36,015 bases of DNA from Pseudomonas maioricensis (GCF_022790535.1 NZ_LOHG01000018.1:1-36015), one strand, 5' to 3'. Counted from the stretch's first letter, positions 7,267 to 15,455 are shown. Program-made: numbers and translations. The notes: a model not told the origin generated them from the letters alone.

Positions 7267-7332
7267 CTACTCTCCTGAAAACCTGATTTTCGCAGTTGGT
7301 TTTTTCACCCCTTCTATAGTCAACGACGGGGA
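7267..7332 (-). pseudogene. Toxin tail fragment (TIEGVKKPTAKIRFSGE)
   Basis: The minus-strand frame reads LSPSLTIEGVKKPTAKIRFS, then GE and TAG, ending two bases before the immunity ATG. It is cut by a repeat terminus at about 7333. It is too short to type the toxin. Confidence 0.4.
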
Positions 7333-7602
7333 GAGTCGGGGTCAGACCCCCATTAAATACATCACGACCGGTGATCAGGGCGCCATGGGGGCGTATTCAG
7401 AGCTAGCGATATCTATTAAAAAAAGCTGAAGCCACCTATTTAGTATCCACACCTGTTACGAACATGGCACTCGACGCTGCAGGAGGACATCGAAATAATC
7501 ACAGAAATAAATGCCAAATTATTAAAGAGCTTGTTATTTCACCGTAATTTGATCCCGGCGCAATGCGACTTCAATGCTTTATATCGTAGTCTGACCCCGA
7601 TT
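7333..7602. mobile_element. Long inverted-terminus element with unique interior
   Basis: About 265 bp between GGGGTCAGACCCCCATTAAA (from 7338) and its inverted partner TATCGTAGTCTGACCCCGA (ending at 7599). The interior is unlike types A, B and C and shows no convincing reading frame. It may be an internally deleted derivative of a longer element or captured DNA. Confidence 0.5.
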
Positions 7603-7604
7603 GA

Positions 7605-7683
7605 CTAATTGGGGTCAGACCACGATCAGGCACAAACTAATCTTTTCAGAAAACCGAATTATTAGGTCTGCCCCCATTTTCCT
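7605..7683. mobile_element. Type A inverted-terminus repeat element, shortened
   Basis: It starts a few bases after the previous element. AATTGGGGTCAGACCACGAT is followed by the type A interior (CTTTTCAGAAAACCGAA) and a shortened right end (AGGTCTGCCCCCATTTTCC). Confidence 0.7.
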
Positions 7684-7736
7684 TAGTCTCTGGTAGTGGT
7701 TTTAATGGCGCGGACACATCCTGTGCGCTCTTTAAA

Positions 7737-8260
7737 CTACGACTGCCAGAATGTCAGACAGACGCCATATTCATCGAGAAGATCGTCAGCAATTTCAAAC
7801 TGAAATACCTTCTCTGGAAAGGCATCGGATAACGCGCGCTTCCAATATCTAGCGATCTGTTCAGCAAATAAATGACAAAGACGATAATCTTCTTCCGACA
7901 GGCCCACTTTAAATACGGGTCGGCCCGGCGCATCCTCCCACTTTGAAAAGAACTGATTTATTGAAAAAATATTTCTGTATCGTTCAACGTCTCTACGCGA
8001 TGTACTTTGTTCCAACATACTAGATTCGATCTCAACCAGCCCGTTCAAATAAAATTTTTGCGGATCGTATTGCTGAGCGTTAGGCAGCCAGAAAATGTGA
8101 CCACTGACCTCAATAAAATCAGGAGAGAGCAAACCTAGAACAGAAATTGCCTGTTCTAATGAAACCAAGTGCCCTACATATGAAAAAACTCCCCGGATCC
8201 AATATCTGAAACAAACAGATTCAACGACTCTTTAGAAATATTACCCTGATAAACTTTCAT
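7737..8260 (-). pseudogene. Immunity gene with a one-base frameshift in an A/T run
   Basis: The gene starts at the ATG at 8260, which overlaps the TGA of the upstream toxin tail (TGATG), and reads MKVYQGNISKESLNLFVSDI, then GSGEFF, before meeting a stop. The second frame (open from 8168 down to 7737) continues YVGHLVSLEQAISVLGLLSP, then DFIEVSGHIFWLPNAQQYDP and FPEKVFQFEIADDLLDEYGV. Adding one base in the six-A run at 8183-8188 would join the two halves into a protein of about 174 residues. The overlap with a toxin tail supports an immunity role. The shift could be real decay, phase variation at the homopolymer, or a sequencing error. Confidence 0.6.
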
Positions 8261-8337
8261 CACTTCAACCCTAAGCTATCAAAAACCGACTGCGGAACAT
8301 TTCCCTCAAAAGCTTTTGTATCACTTCCCTTCTTGGA
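8260..8337 (-). pseudogene. Toxin tail fragment (KKGSDTKAFEGNVPQSVFD...)
   Basis: The minus-strand frame reads FSKKGSDTKAFEGNVPQSVF, then DSLGLK and TGA, overlapping the ATG of the frameshifted immunity gene. It is cut by the repeat at 8335. The cassette start appears on the far side of the same repeat at 8524-8546, so only the two ends of this toxin remain. Confidence 0.5.
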
Positions 8338-8523
8338 GAAACTGGGGTCAGACAACGATTAAGCACAAATCTAATCATTTCAAAAAAACCAAACTATAAA
8401 AAATCGAATAAAACATTCGTATTCTGACGCCACTTCTCTCCTACCCCCCTTTGACTTCACACAATTCACAATGCCATCTATATTATTTATAAATTAACCG
8501 TGGTCTGACCCCGTTTTTTTTCA
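8335..8523. mobile_element. Type C inverted-terminus repeat element
   Basis: About 185 bp with CTGGGGTCAGACAACGATT at the left and ACCGTGGTCTGACCCCGTTT at the right. About 160 bp of it matches 5573-5737 with few differences. It replaces the core of a toxin gene, separating a VGAKA start from a toxin tail. Confidence 0.75.
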
Positions 8524-8546
8524 GGCAAGGTTGCTTTTGCACCAAC
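8524..8546 (-). pseudogene. Toxin cassette start fragment (VGAKATLP)
   Basis: Eight residues (VGAKATLP) lie between the stop of the preceding immunity gene (TAG at 8550-8552, then one TTC codon) and the repeat at 8523. This is the same motif as at 5861 and 6709. Confidence 0.45.
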
Positions 8547-8549
8547 GAA

Positions 8550-8909
8550 CTAGTTTGATCTCGGCAAAAACCTTCTACGCAGAAATGATTTATAACGTCC
8601 AGGTGCTGTACATATTAGCTTCTCTAACTCGTCACCACGAGCTAGAGAATGGTCAACTATCGACTCAACAAAATAGTAAAAATATTCAGGACTCGCACTC
8701 AATTCCAACTCAAAATCACGAAAAAAATTCAGCACGCACGCAAATGAATTCTTCTGCACTAGGGCCTGACCTAAAGACTCGTATGCAGATATGTAGTATG
8801 AGTTCTCGACAACACCACCTACCCCGCCTAACTCTTGCAATGAAGCCTCCAGAGCGTCAGCGGAAAAAATGGCAAAGAAACCAACCACAGTACAAACCTT
8901 TTGAAACAT
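8550..8909 (-). CDS. Putative CdiI-like immunity protein, first in the array
   Basis: A 119-residue protein (MFQKVCTVVGFFAIFSADAL, ending RYKSFLRRRFLPRSN). Its ATG directly follows the TGA of a toxin tail (TGAATG). It is mostly helical with an acidic middle (FFRDFELELSASPEYFYYFV). It sits first after the truncated cdiA gene, the position of the cdiI that protects against the CdiA's own current toxin. The toxin core has been lost, but this frame is intact. I recognise no family. Confidence 0.6.
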   Translation of the reverse strand: MFQKVCTVVGFFAIFSADALEASLQELGGVGGVVENSYYISAYESLGQALVQKNSFACVLNFFRDFELELSASPEYFYYFVESIVDHSLARGDELEKLICTAPGRYKSFLRRRFLPRSN

Positions 8910-8967
8910 TCATCGACCAAGAGCATTATCAAGATCCTTTATTAGTTCCTTAGCAAAATCAATATCC
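8910..8967 (-). pseudogene. Tail of the original CdiA toxin
   Basis: The minus-strand frame reads PDIDFAKELIKDLDNALGR and TGA, abutting the immunity ATG. On the other side it meets the type B element that ends cdiA. It is probably the last residues of the former full-length CdiA; everything between residue ~1451 and this tail is missing. Confidence 0.5.
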
Positions 8968-9114
8968 GGGAAAGTCGGGGTCAGACCACGATTAAGCACA
9001 CTGACCAATCTTACAGCCTTGCTAGCCATGCAGGGTTGGTGCAACCAAAGCATTTCATAAAACATCAAACTACTAAAGAGTACATGAACAATAGTGGTCT
9101 GACCCCGCTTTCCT
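8968..9114. mobile_element. Type B inverted-terminus element truncating cdiA
   Basis: About 147 bp, with GGAAAGTCGGGGTCAGACCA at the left and TGGTCTGACCCCGCTTTCC at the right. It is nearly identical to 6503-6649. Read from the cdiA side, the element supplies the last 15 codons (ESGVRPLLFMYSLVV) and the stop. Confidence 0.8.
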
Positions 9115-12100
9115 CGTTTCTGATGCTGTTGGTGGCGAGCATGGTCAGGTTGTTGTTGGCCTGGGTCAGGCCGCCCTGGTAGATGCTGCCGCCGCTGAGC
9201 ACTGTCATGTCTTCGCTGGCGCGCAGGGTGCCGACGTTTTTCAGGTCGCCGCCGGTGATCATTTCTATGTTGCGGCCTTGCACCAGGCTGCCGCCGCGCA
9301 GGTTGCGTGAATCGACTTTGGCCAGATAGAGGACCGGCGTGAGCACGGTTTCGCCTTCGACGACGCGTTCTTCCATCCAGACGATGTCGTGGGTCAGCGC
9401 TGCAACCTGCTCCGACGTCAGGCCGACGCCGAAGTTGAGGTTCAGGGCGTCTTTGCTGGCGACGGCGTTGTCCATCAGGTACTGAAATTGTTCGTAGTCG
9501 CTGCTGATGCTGTCAGCCAGGAAGCGTTGGCCGGTCTGGGCGCGCACGGCGTCGGCGATCAGGCGGGACTCGTAACGGCCATCGCCCAGGCGGCGATCAG
9601 CGGCGGTCGGGTCGTAACCGAGGATCTTGAGCAGGTAGTCCGAACTCATGAACTGGTCGGTGTCGGTCAGCGACGGATTACTTTCAATCAGGTACTGGCC
9701 TGCGGGATTACGGCTCTGGGTGAACAGGCCATAGTCGCCCTGAGGCAGACGGAAGCTCGACAGTGCGGTCGGGTCAACGCTGACGAAAGGTGCGCCGGTG
9801 AAATCCACCGGCACGAAGCTGACGTGCACGCTGCCGTCGGCGGCGGTAGTTTCGACACGTTTGACGTCTTTCAGCGGCCCGGGGCTGCCGACCGGCGTGC
9901 CGAGAATGACCTCGCGGCCACCGGGGCCGAAGGTGCTGCTGTCGAGGGTGGCGCCGATCAACTGGGCGTTGCCCTGATCAGTCAGGCTGCCGTTGACCAG
10001 CGTGTTGCTGATGTTGAGTTTGAGGGTACCGCCTGCTTGGACGGTGCCGGTGTAGGTTGCGCCGTTGCCGGGTAGCAGTGTGCTGTTGGTGCTTTCAATG
10101 CCGTATTTCGTGACAGCAGTAGGGATCGCGGCCTGGTTGGCGATGGGGGCGTTGGCGTAGTAAGCGTTCCACTCGTTGGTGGCGGCCTCTGTCTCCCGAT
10201 AGGCGCTTTTGCTGACGCCATCGAGGTGGTAGTTAACGTTCTCGATACGGTTGTCGAGGGTGAAACCGCGGTTAGTGAAGTTGGTCGCGGTAACCGTTGC
10301 ATTGCGGTTCGCCGCCAGCAGGCTTTGGCCGTTGGTGACGGTCACGGCATCCAGCAATAGATCACGGTTGGCGAGCAGACGCGAGGCTGGAGAGTCCTTG
10401 AGGACCTTGCCCTGATAAACCGTCTGAACAATGTAATAACCCGAATGGGTCCCGCCGCTGCAGTCCGTGCAATTGATGACGATCGAGCGGCTGCCCGCCG
10501 CCTGAGTCACTTCGAAATCGGCCTTGGAGTTATCCAGCTCTTTGGTCTTGATGTCGATATCGCCCGCACTTTCGATGCTGGCAGAGAGGTTGCTCAGCAG
10601 GCTGGCGCGTGTGCCGTCCGCCGCTGCGAAACTGAAGTTGCCCGCGCTGTAGATGTCGGCGTATTTATTGAACAGGCTGTCGGCACGCAGGGTCATGTCG
10701 GCACCGGCGAAGATCAGGCTGTCTTGCTGGTTATCAATGTCTTTGACGGCGGTCAGCTTGAGGAGCTGCTGCGCGCCCAGGGTGCCGCGGTTGACGATAC
10801 GGTCGGCAGTGGCCGTGAGGTTAGCGCTGGAGGTCAGGCGCCCGAGGTTATCGAGAGTGCCCGTGATGGTCAGCCCGGCATCCCCGGCGCTGGCGATCCG
10901 GCCGCCGTCCTGAGTCAGGTTGGCGGCCTGGATGTTCAGGGTTTGTAGAGTGGAGATCAGGCCCTGGTTGATCAGGTCGCCAGTCAGCTTGAGGGTCAGG
11001 TTGCCATCGCTGAGCAGCTCGCCCGCGTTGGTCAGGTTGGCGGCTTCGAGGCTCAGGCTGGTCGCACTGGCAATGCGGTCGCCCGCTTGCAGGGTGATGC
11101 TTTGCAGGCCGGTGAGGTCCAGCGCACCGTTGACATGCCAGAGGCCGGTGCCATCGACGTTGGTGACGTTCCAGTCGCCAGCGCCCAGGCCGACCATCTG
11201 GCCCTGAGCGCCCTGCAGACTTGCCGAGCGCAGACTGAACTGGCCGGTGGCGGCGTGCTCGATCTGCCCGCCGCTGTTGAACAACGTGTTGGCTTGCAGG
11301 CTGAACGCCTGGCTGCCGATGGCGATGCGGCCATTGCGGTTATCCAGATCGCCTTGCAGCGCGATGCGGCTCAGGTCACCAAGATGGGCCAGCATGCGGC
11401 CGCCCGCGCTGTTGTCCAGCGTCTGCCCGTCGAGAAGCAGTTTCTGGCTGGCTTCGATCAAGCCGCCCTGGTTGATAAGACGATCCACGGTCAGTTGCAG
11501 GTTGCCGTCCAGACTGGTGAGGGTGCCTGCGCTGTTGTCGGCGTCGCCTGCGGTCAGGCTGATGCTGCTGGCGCTGATGCTGCCCGCCTGGTTATCCAGA
11601 CGGCCCTGCCCCAGATCAAGTTGTGCATGGCTGCCCCCGGCGAGAATCGTGCCTTGCTGGTTCTGGACCTGTTGCGCGGTGAGTTTGAGGCCATCGCTGC
11701 CGCCGACCAATTGGCCCGCGTCACGGTTGTCGATGAGGTTTTTTACGTCTACATCGAGGCGTGTGCCGAGCACCTGACCGCCACGGTTATCAAGGCCGCC
11801 AAAGGTCGCGGTCACAGCGACTTTTTCACCGACGATGATGCCCAACTGGTTGTCGAGGCTGCCGACCGTCAGCGTGGTATCGCCGACGGTGGATTGCAGG
11901 CGACCTTCCAGGTTGTTGACGGCCTGAGTGACCGTCACCTGCAAGGCACCGCTGTCGGCGATGATGCTGCCCTTCTGACTGTTATCGAGGCTGCTGCCAG
12001 TGATGGTGACGGTCTTGCCCAGCAGAGTGCCGTTCTGGTTGACCACTTCCCCGCCGGTGACGACCAGAGCGGTTTCGGCCTGCACCGTGCCTTCTGTGTT

Positions 12101-13465
12101 GTCGAGGTGCTCGCTGGCGGTGACGCTGGCAGTGCCGAGGCTGCCGCCAATCAGGCCTTTACGATTGTCGATGCGTGTCGCAGTGGTGGTGACTTGCCCA
12201 CCAATCAGCTTGCCATTGCGGTTATCGAGGGCCTGCTCGACGGTGACCTGCAGATCGCGGGTGGCGATGACCTGGCCTGAGTTGGTCAGGTTTTTCGCAT
12301 CGATCTGCACATCGCCTTTGGTATTGCGGGTGTTGTCGGTATTGACGCCGGCTTCGATGGCGCCAAGGTTGGTCAACTGGCCTTTGGTGGCCAGCATCAC
12401 CTTGCCACCGGCGGCGATGCTCTTCTGGTTGAACAGGTCGTCATCGGTGGTGATGCTCAGGTCGGTGCCTGCGTACAAGGCGTCATTGGCCTCAAGGCTT
12501 TGCGCCTTGACGGTTACCGCGCCACTCGCCGCCGTGGTGGTCATGGTCAGCTTGCCGTTGGCATCGATGCTGACATCACCGGAACTGGCCGCCATCTCGC
12601 CGTCGTGCTTGACGCCCACGCCCTGCTCGGTGCCCACCAGTTTGATCGAGCCTGCGTACATGCCGCCCAGTGCGCTGCTGTCGATCGCCAACGACGGCTT
12701 GACGCTGCCGTCATCGGCCAAGGCTGTTGCATCAAGGCTATTCGCGTCGACCTTGTTGCGGCCGGTGACGACGTTGAGTTTTTTCGCGTAGAGCCTGGCG
12801 TTGAGTTTTGCCGAGCGGGTGATCAGGTCGAATTGTTCGATGTTGCTGGCGTTAAGGCCTGCACCTTCGATGGAGATGTCGCCACCATCCACCTGAAAGT
12901 GATCCAGACGGCCTTGATCCAGTACCGGCTTGCCGGTGGTCAGGGTGGCCTGCGGGGTGTTGATGAAGCCGCAACCGTTGCAGGTCACGCCATAGGGGTT
13001 GGCGACGATGACCCGCGCCGCTTGCCCGGCCACTTCCGTGTAGCCCTTGAGCTGAGTGCGATTGGTGCCGGTGACCTCGTTGAGAATGGTGGTCGCCGCA
13101 GTACCCTGCAGGTTGCTGTTGCCGATAATGATCCCGCCCAGTTGGGTGCTCTGGGTCTGGGCGGTGGAGTTGTTGAGAATGACGCCCTGGCTACCGACGT
13201 TGTATTGGTCGAAGGTGTTGTGCGACAGCCCGTTGCCATTGGGCGTGGCGATGTTGATCACCGGCACGCCATTGCCTGCTGCTGTGAGGCTGGTCCCGCC
13301 GCCGCTGACCGCGATGCCTTCCGCCTGCACCATCAATGGCTGCCAGAACATCGCGTTGACGAGGATCAGGGCGATGCCGCGCTTGGGCATACCCCAGAAA
13401 CGCTCACGCGAATTGAGTGCGGCAGAGGGTTGGCGTGCCAGGAAGGCCAGTTGCTTAACGTCCAT
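9065..13465 (-). CDS. cdiA: CdiA/FhaB-like TpsA exoprotein, 3' truncated
   Basis: A 1466-residue TpsA protein. The N-terminus carries an extended signal region (KQLAFLARQPSAALNSRERF, then the hydrophobic ALILVNAMFWQPL and cleavage near VQAEG). A haemagglutination/TPS secretion domain follows at about residues 50-170, with the NPYGVTCNGCGFINTP motif used for recognition by the TpsB pore. From about residue 300 to 1000 lie many ~20-residue filamentous-haemagglutinin repeats (LDN..G.I.., L.N.GG.I). Related CdiA proteins usually exceed 3000 residues and end in a pre-toxin motif and toxin tip; here the frame ends inside the repeat element at 8968-9114. It could act at most as a secreted adhesin. 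It starts 21 bases after cdiB. The cdi name reflects the toxin/immunity array downstream. Confidence 0.85.
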   Translation of the reverse strand: MDVKQLAFLARQPSAALNSRERFWGMPKRGIALILVNAMFWQPLMVQAEGIAVSGGGTSLTAAGNGVPVINIATPNGNGLSHNTFDQYNVGSQGVILNNSTAQTQSTQLGGIIIGNSNLQGTAATTILNEVTGTNRTQLKGYTEVAGQAARVIVANPYGVTCNGCGFINTPQATLTTGKPVLDQGRLDHFQVDGGDISIEGAGLNASNIEQFDLITRSAKLNARLYAKKLNVVTGRNKVDANSLDATALADDGSVKPSLAIDSSALGGMYAGSIKLVGTEQGVGVKHDGEMAASSGDVSIDANGKLTMTTTAASGAVTVKAQSLEANDALYAGTDLSITTDDDLFNQKSIAAGGKVMLATKGQLTNLGAIEAGVNTDNTRNTKGDVQIDAKNLTNSGQVIATRDLQVTVEQALDNRNGKLIGGQVTTTATRIDNRKGLIGGSLGTASVTASEHLDNTEGTVQAETALVVTGGEVVNQNGTLLGKTVTITGSSLDNSQKGSIIADSGALQVTVTQAVNNLEGRLQSTVGDTTLTVGSLDNQLGIIVGEKVAVTATFGGLDNRGGQVLGTRLDVDVKNLIDNRDAGQLVGGSDGLKLTAQQVQNQQGTILAGGSHAQLDLGQGRLDNQAGSISASSISLTAGDADNSAGTLTSLDGNLQLTVDRLINQGGLIEASQKLLLDGQTLDNSAGGRMLAHLGDLSRIALQGDLDNRNGRIAIGSQAFSLQANTLFNSGGQIEHAATGQFSLRSASLQGAQGQMVGLGAGDWNVTNVDGTGLWHVNGALDLTGLQSITLQAGDRIASATSLSLEAANLTNAGELLSDGNLTLKLTGDLINQGLISTLQTLNIQAANLTQDGGRIASAGDAGLTITGTLDNLGRLTSSANLTATADRIVNRGTLGAQQLLKLTAVKDIDNQQDSLIFAGADMTLRADSLFNKYADIYSAGNFSFAAADGTRASLLSNLSASIESAGDIDIKTKELDNSKADFEVTQAAGSRSIVINCTDCSGGTHSGYYIVQTVYQGKVLKDSPASRLLANRDLLLDAVTVTNGQSLLAANRNATVTATNFTNRGFTLDNRIENVNYHLDGVSKSAYRETEAATNEWNAYYANAPIANQAAIPTAVTKYGIESTNSTLLPGNGATYTGTVQAGGTLKLNISNTLVNGSLTDQGNAQLIGATLDSSTFGPGGREVILGTPVGSPGPLKDVKRVETTAADGSVHVSFVPVDFTGAPFVSVDPTALSSFRLPQGDYGLFTQSRNPAGQYLIESNPSLTDTDQFMSSDYLLKILGYDPTAADRRLGDGRYESRLIADAVRAQTGQRFLADSISSDYEQFQYLMDNAVASKDALNLNFGVGLTSEQVAALTHDIVWMEERVVEGETVLTPVLYLAKVDSRNLRGGSLVQGRNIEMITGGDLKNVGTLRASEDMTVLSGGSIYQGGLTQANNNLTMLATNSIRNEESGVRPLLFMYSLVV

Positions 13466-13486
13466 GCAGAGGGTTCCTTGGCGGGA

Positions 13487-15103
13487 TCAGAGAATAAGTT
13501 CGAGGCGGAAATAGATCGGGGCTTCACGTTCACTGAGGGCCACAGGCCGCTCCAGCGAGTGCGCGAACGTCACGCTGGCGGACACATGTTTGCCACGGGC
13601 GGACAGTTCCAGGGAGTTGCTGGACACCCGGCCGTTCTGGCCGCCGCTGTTGTCATCGCGGCGAATCACGCCCTGGTCGTAGCCGATGCCCAGGCTGTAT
13701 TGCTGGAAGACCGGCTGCAGCCAGTCGAGGGTGACCGGGCGAGTCCAGCGCAAATCGTTGCGCCAGTAACCGCCGCTGTCGCCGGAGAGAAACTGCTCCT
13801 TGTAGCCGCGCACGGCTGACTGGCCGCTGACGCTGAAACGCTGGCTGTTGTAGAGCATGTCTTCACTGCGCTGACCGGTGGCCAGGCTGCTGAAACTGAA
13901 GCGCTCGTCACCGATCTGGAACGGCTGCAGATAACTGAGGGTGGCGGTGTATTTGCGATAGCGTGCGGTGGGTTCGTTGCTGGCGCGCTCGCCTTCGCCC
14001 ATGGCGTCCAGAGCACCAACGCCCTGCTGCATGCCCAGTTCAAGGTTGGCGAACGCGCTGCCCACCACACGGCCATGACTGAAACCGAACTGAGCTTCGG
14101 TGATGCGCTGGCCGCCGTTGGCCAGTTCGCTGTCTTCGATGAAGTTACGGGTGCGCAGATGGCTCAGGCCAGCGCTCAGGGCGGTTTTACCTTTGGCGTC
14201 ACGGTGGATGACGCGCTCGGCGCGAAACTGGTGGGTCTGACTTTCACCGGTGTATTTGAAGTCGAACCCGACGCCCTGGCCGAGGGTGCGGTATTCACTG
14301 TCGCTGTAGGTGTAACTGAAATTCCACCAGCCCCATGGCAGGTTGTAATTGAGCATGCTGCTGTAATAGCTGCGCTGATGGTCGCTGACCGCGTCGCGGC
14401 CGCCACGCAGGTTCAATTGATCCGCCAGGCCCAAAGGGCTGTCCCAGTCCAGGCCCACGCCCCACTGCTGTTCGCCGGTGCTTTTCTGGCCATCGTTATG
14501 GCGGGCCAGTGTGGCGCGCCAGGGTTTTTGCGGGGTGTTCTTGACCAGCACCGTGCTGCCACCCACGGCGCTTCCGGGGGCCAGCTCCATCTTTGCCTGA
14601 TTGGAAGGGAGACGGTTGAGCTGATCGAGCAGTTGCTCGATCTGGCGCAGGTTCAACTCCTGGCCTTCGCGCCCCGGAAAAGCCATGGCCAGCTCGCGTG
14701 GCGACAAGCCGCTGCCCGTGTCGCCCTTGAGGCTTTCCAGCTTGCCTTCGACGACCAGCACTTGAAGCGTGCCTTGGGACAGGTCCTGTTGCGGCAGGTA
14801 GGCGCGGGTCGTCACCAGGCCTTTATCGATGTAGTGATCGGTGATGGCCTTGAGTACGCCATTAAGCTGCGCCACCCCGAGGCATTGGCCGATGAAGGGT
14901 TCAAGCAGCGCATCACGCTCGCGGGTGGACAGCGAGGCCGCGCCTTTGAGCTCGATGGTTTTGATCGGGAAGCAACGGGTATCGGCGGGTGCTACCGGGG
15001 CCGTTGGCGTTTGCTGGCGACCGGGCAAGTCCTTGAGTTCTTCAAGGCGACGGCGTTGCTCTTCGAGCAGGCGATCCTGACGGTCACGGATAAGGTCTTG
15101 CAC
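13487..15103 (-). CDS. cdiB: CdiB/ShlB-type TpsB transporter, signal peptide missing
   Basis: A 538-residue two-partner-secretion outer membrane pore: N-terminal helix and linker (DLIRDRQDRLLEEQRRRLEE), POTRA domains with the CFPI..IELKGA..LS and L.V.VVEG signatures, then a 16-strand barrel containing the VRGYKEQFLSGDSG motif of the conserved loop-6 VRGY, ending in a typical strand (YFRLELIL). It should export the downstream TpsA. Oddly, the frame begins at the mature protein: there is no Sec signal peptide, the only usable start is a GTG at 15103 with no ribosome site, and a stop lies 24 bases upstream. The upstream DNA is a REPIN tandem duplication. The gene is therefore probably inactive. 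Confidence 0.8.
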   Translation of the reverse strand: MQDLIRDRQDRLLEEQRRRLEELKDLPGRQQTPTAPVAPADTRCFPIKTIELKGAASLSTRERDALLEPFIGQCLGVAQLNGVLKAITDHYIDKGLVTTRAYLPQQDLSQGTLQVLVVEGKLESLKGDTGSGLSPRELAMAFPGREGQELNLRQIEQLLDQLNRLPSNQAKMELAPGSAVGGSTVLVKNTPQKPWRATLARHNDGQKSTGEQQWGVGLDWDSPLGLADQLNLRGGRDAVSDHQRSYYSSMLNYNLPWGWWNFSYTYSDSEYRTLGQGVGFDFKYTGESQTHQFRAERVIHRDAKGKTALSAGLSHLRTRNFIEDSELANGGQRITEAQFGFSHGRVVGSAFANLELGMQQGVGALDAMGEGERASNEPTARYRKYTATLSYLQPFQIGDERFSFSSLATGQRSEDMLYNSQRFSVSGQSAVRGYKEQFLSGDSGGYWRNDLRWTRPVTLDWLQPVFQQYSLGIGYDQGVIRRDDNSGGQNGRVSSNSLELSARGKHVSASVTFAHSLERPVALSEREAPIYFRLELIL

Positions 15104-15455
15104 CCGGTCAGGCGATGATTTTTAAACAGTGCTGCCGCTATCGCGAGCAAGCTCGCTCCTACAGGGCCCGCGGTGTCAGGGACGCTGGAGCAGCTCCTGG
15201 CAGTAACGACTAACTCTATGATTGGAATGCTTTTAACTGTAGGAGTGAGCTTGCTCGCGATCGCACCCGGTCAGGCGATGATTTTTAAACAGTGCTGCCG
15301 CTATCGCGAGCAAGCTCGCTCCTACAGGGCCCGCGGTGTCAGGGACGCTGGGGCAGCTCCTGGCAGTAACAATTCAACTCTATGATTGGAATGCTTTCTA
15401 ACTGTAGGAGTGAGCTTGCTCGCGATCACCCCCTGTCAGGCGATGATTTTTCAAC
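15101..15455. repeat. 163-bp tandem duplication of a REPIN unit
   Basis: Two nearly identical 163-base units (15101-15263 and 15264-15426) and the start of a third (15427-15455). Each begins CACCCGGTCAGGCGATGATT and carries two inverted REP arms (TATCGCGAGCAAGCTCGCTC, and later TGTAGGAGTGAGCTTGCTCG), so each unit can fold as a REPIN hairpin. The first unit overlaps the 5' edge of the cdiB frame. Confidence 0.85.

Noticed and set aside
8531..8953. 140-codon plus-strand open frame
   Set aside because: Antisense to an immunity gene whose ATG abuts a toxin tail; the plus reading has no features.
4271..9114. CRISPR-like array
   Set aside because: The repeats are irregularly spaced, inverted in pairs and hundreds of bases apart, with genes between them; no cas genes.
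11087..12280. Long plus-strand open frame opposite cdiA (also 12500-13819)
   Set aside because: A shadow of the repetitive, GC-rich cdiA gene. The translation has no domain, no ribosome site and low-complexity composition.
14075..15118. Long plus-strand open frame opposite cdiB
   Set aside because: The opposite strand encodes a clear TpsB protein with POTRA and VRGY motifs; the antisense reading has no features.
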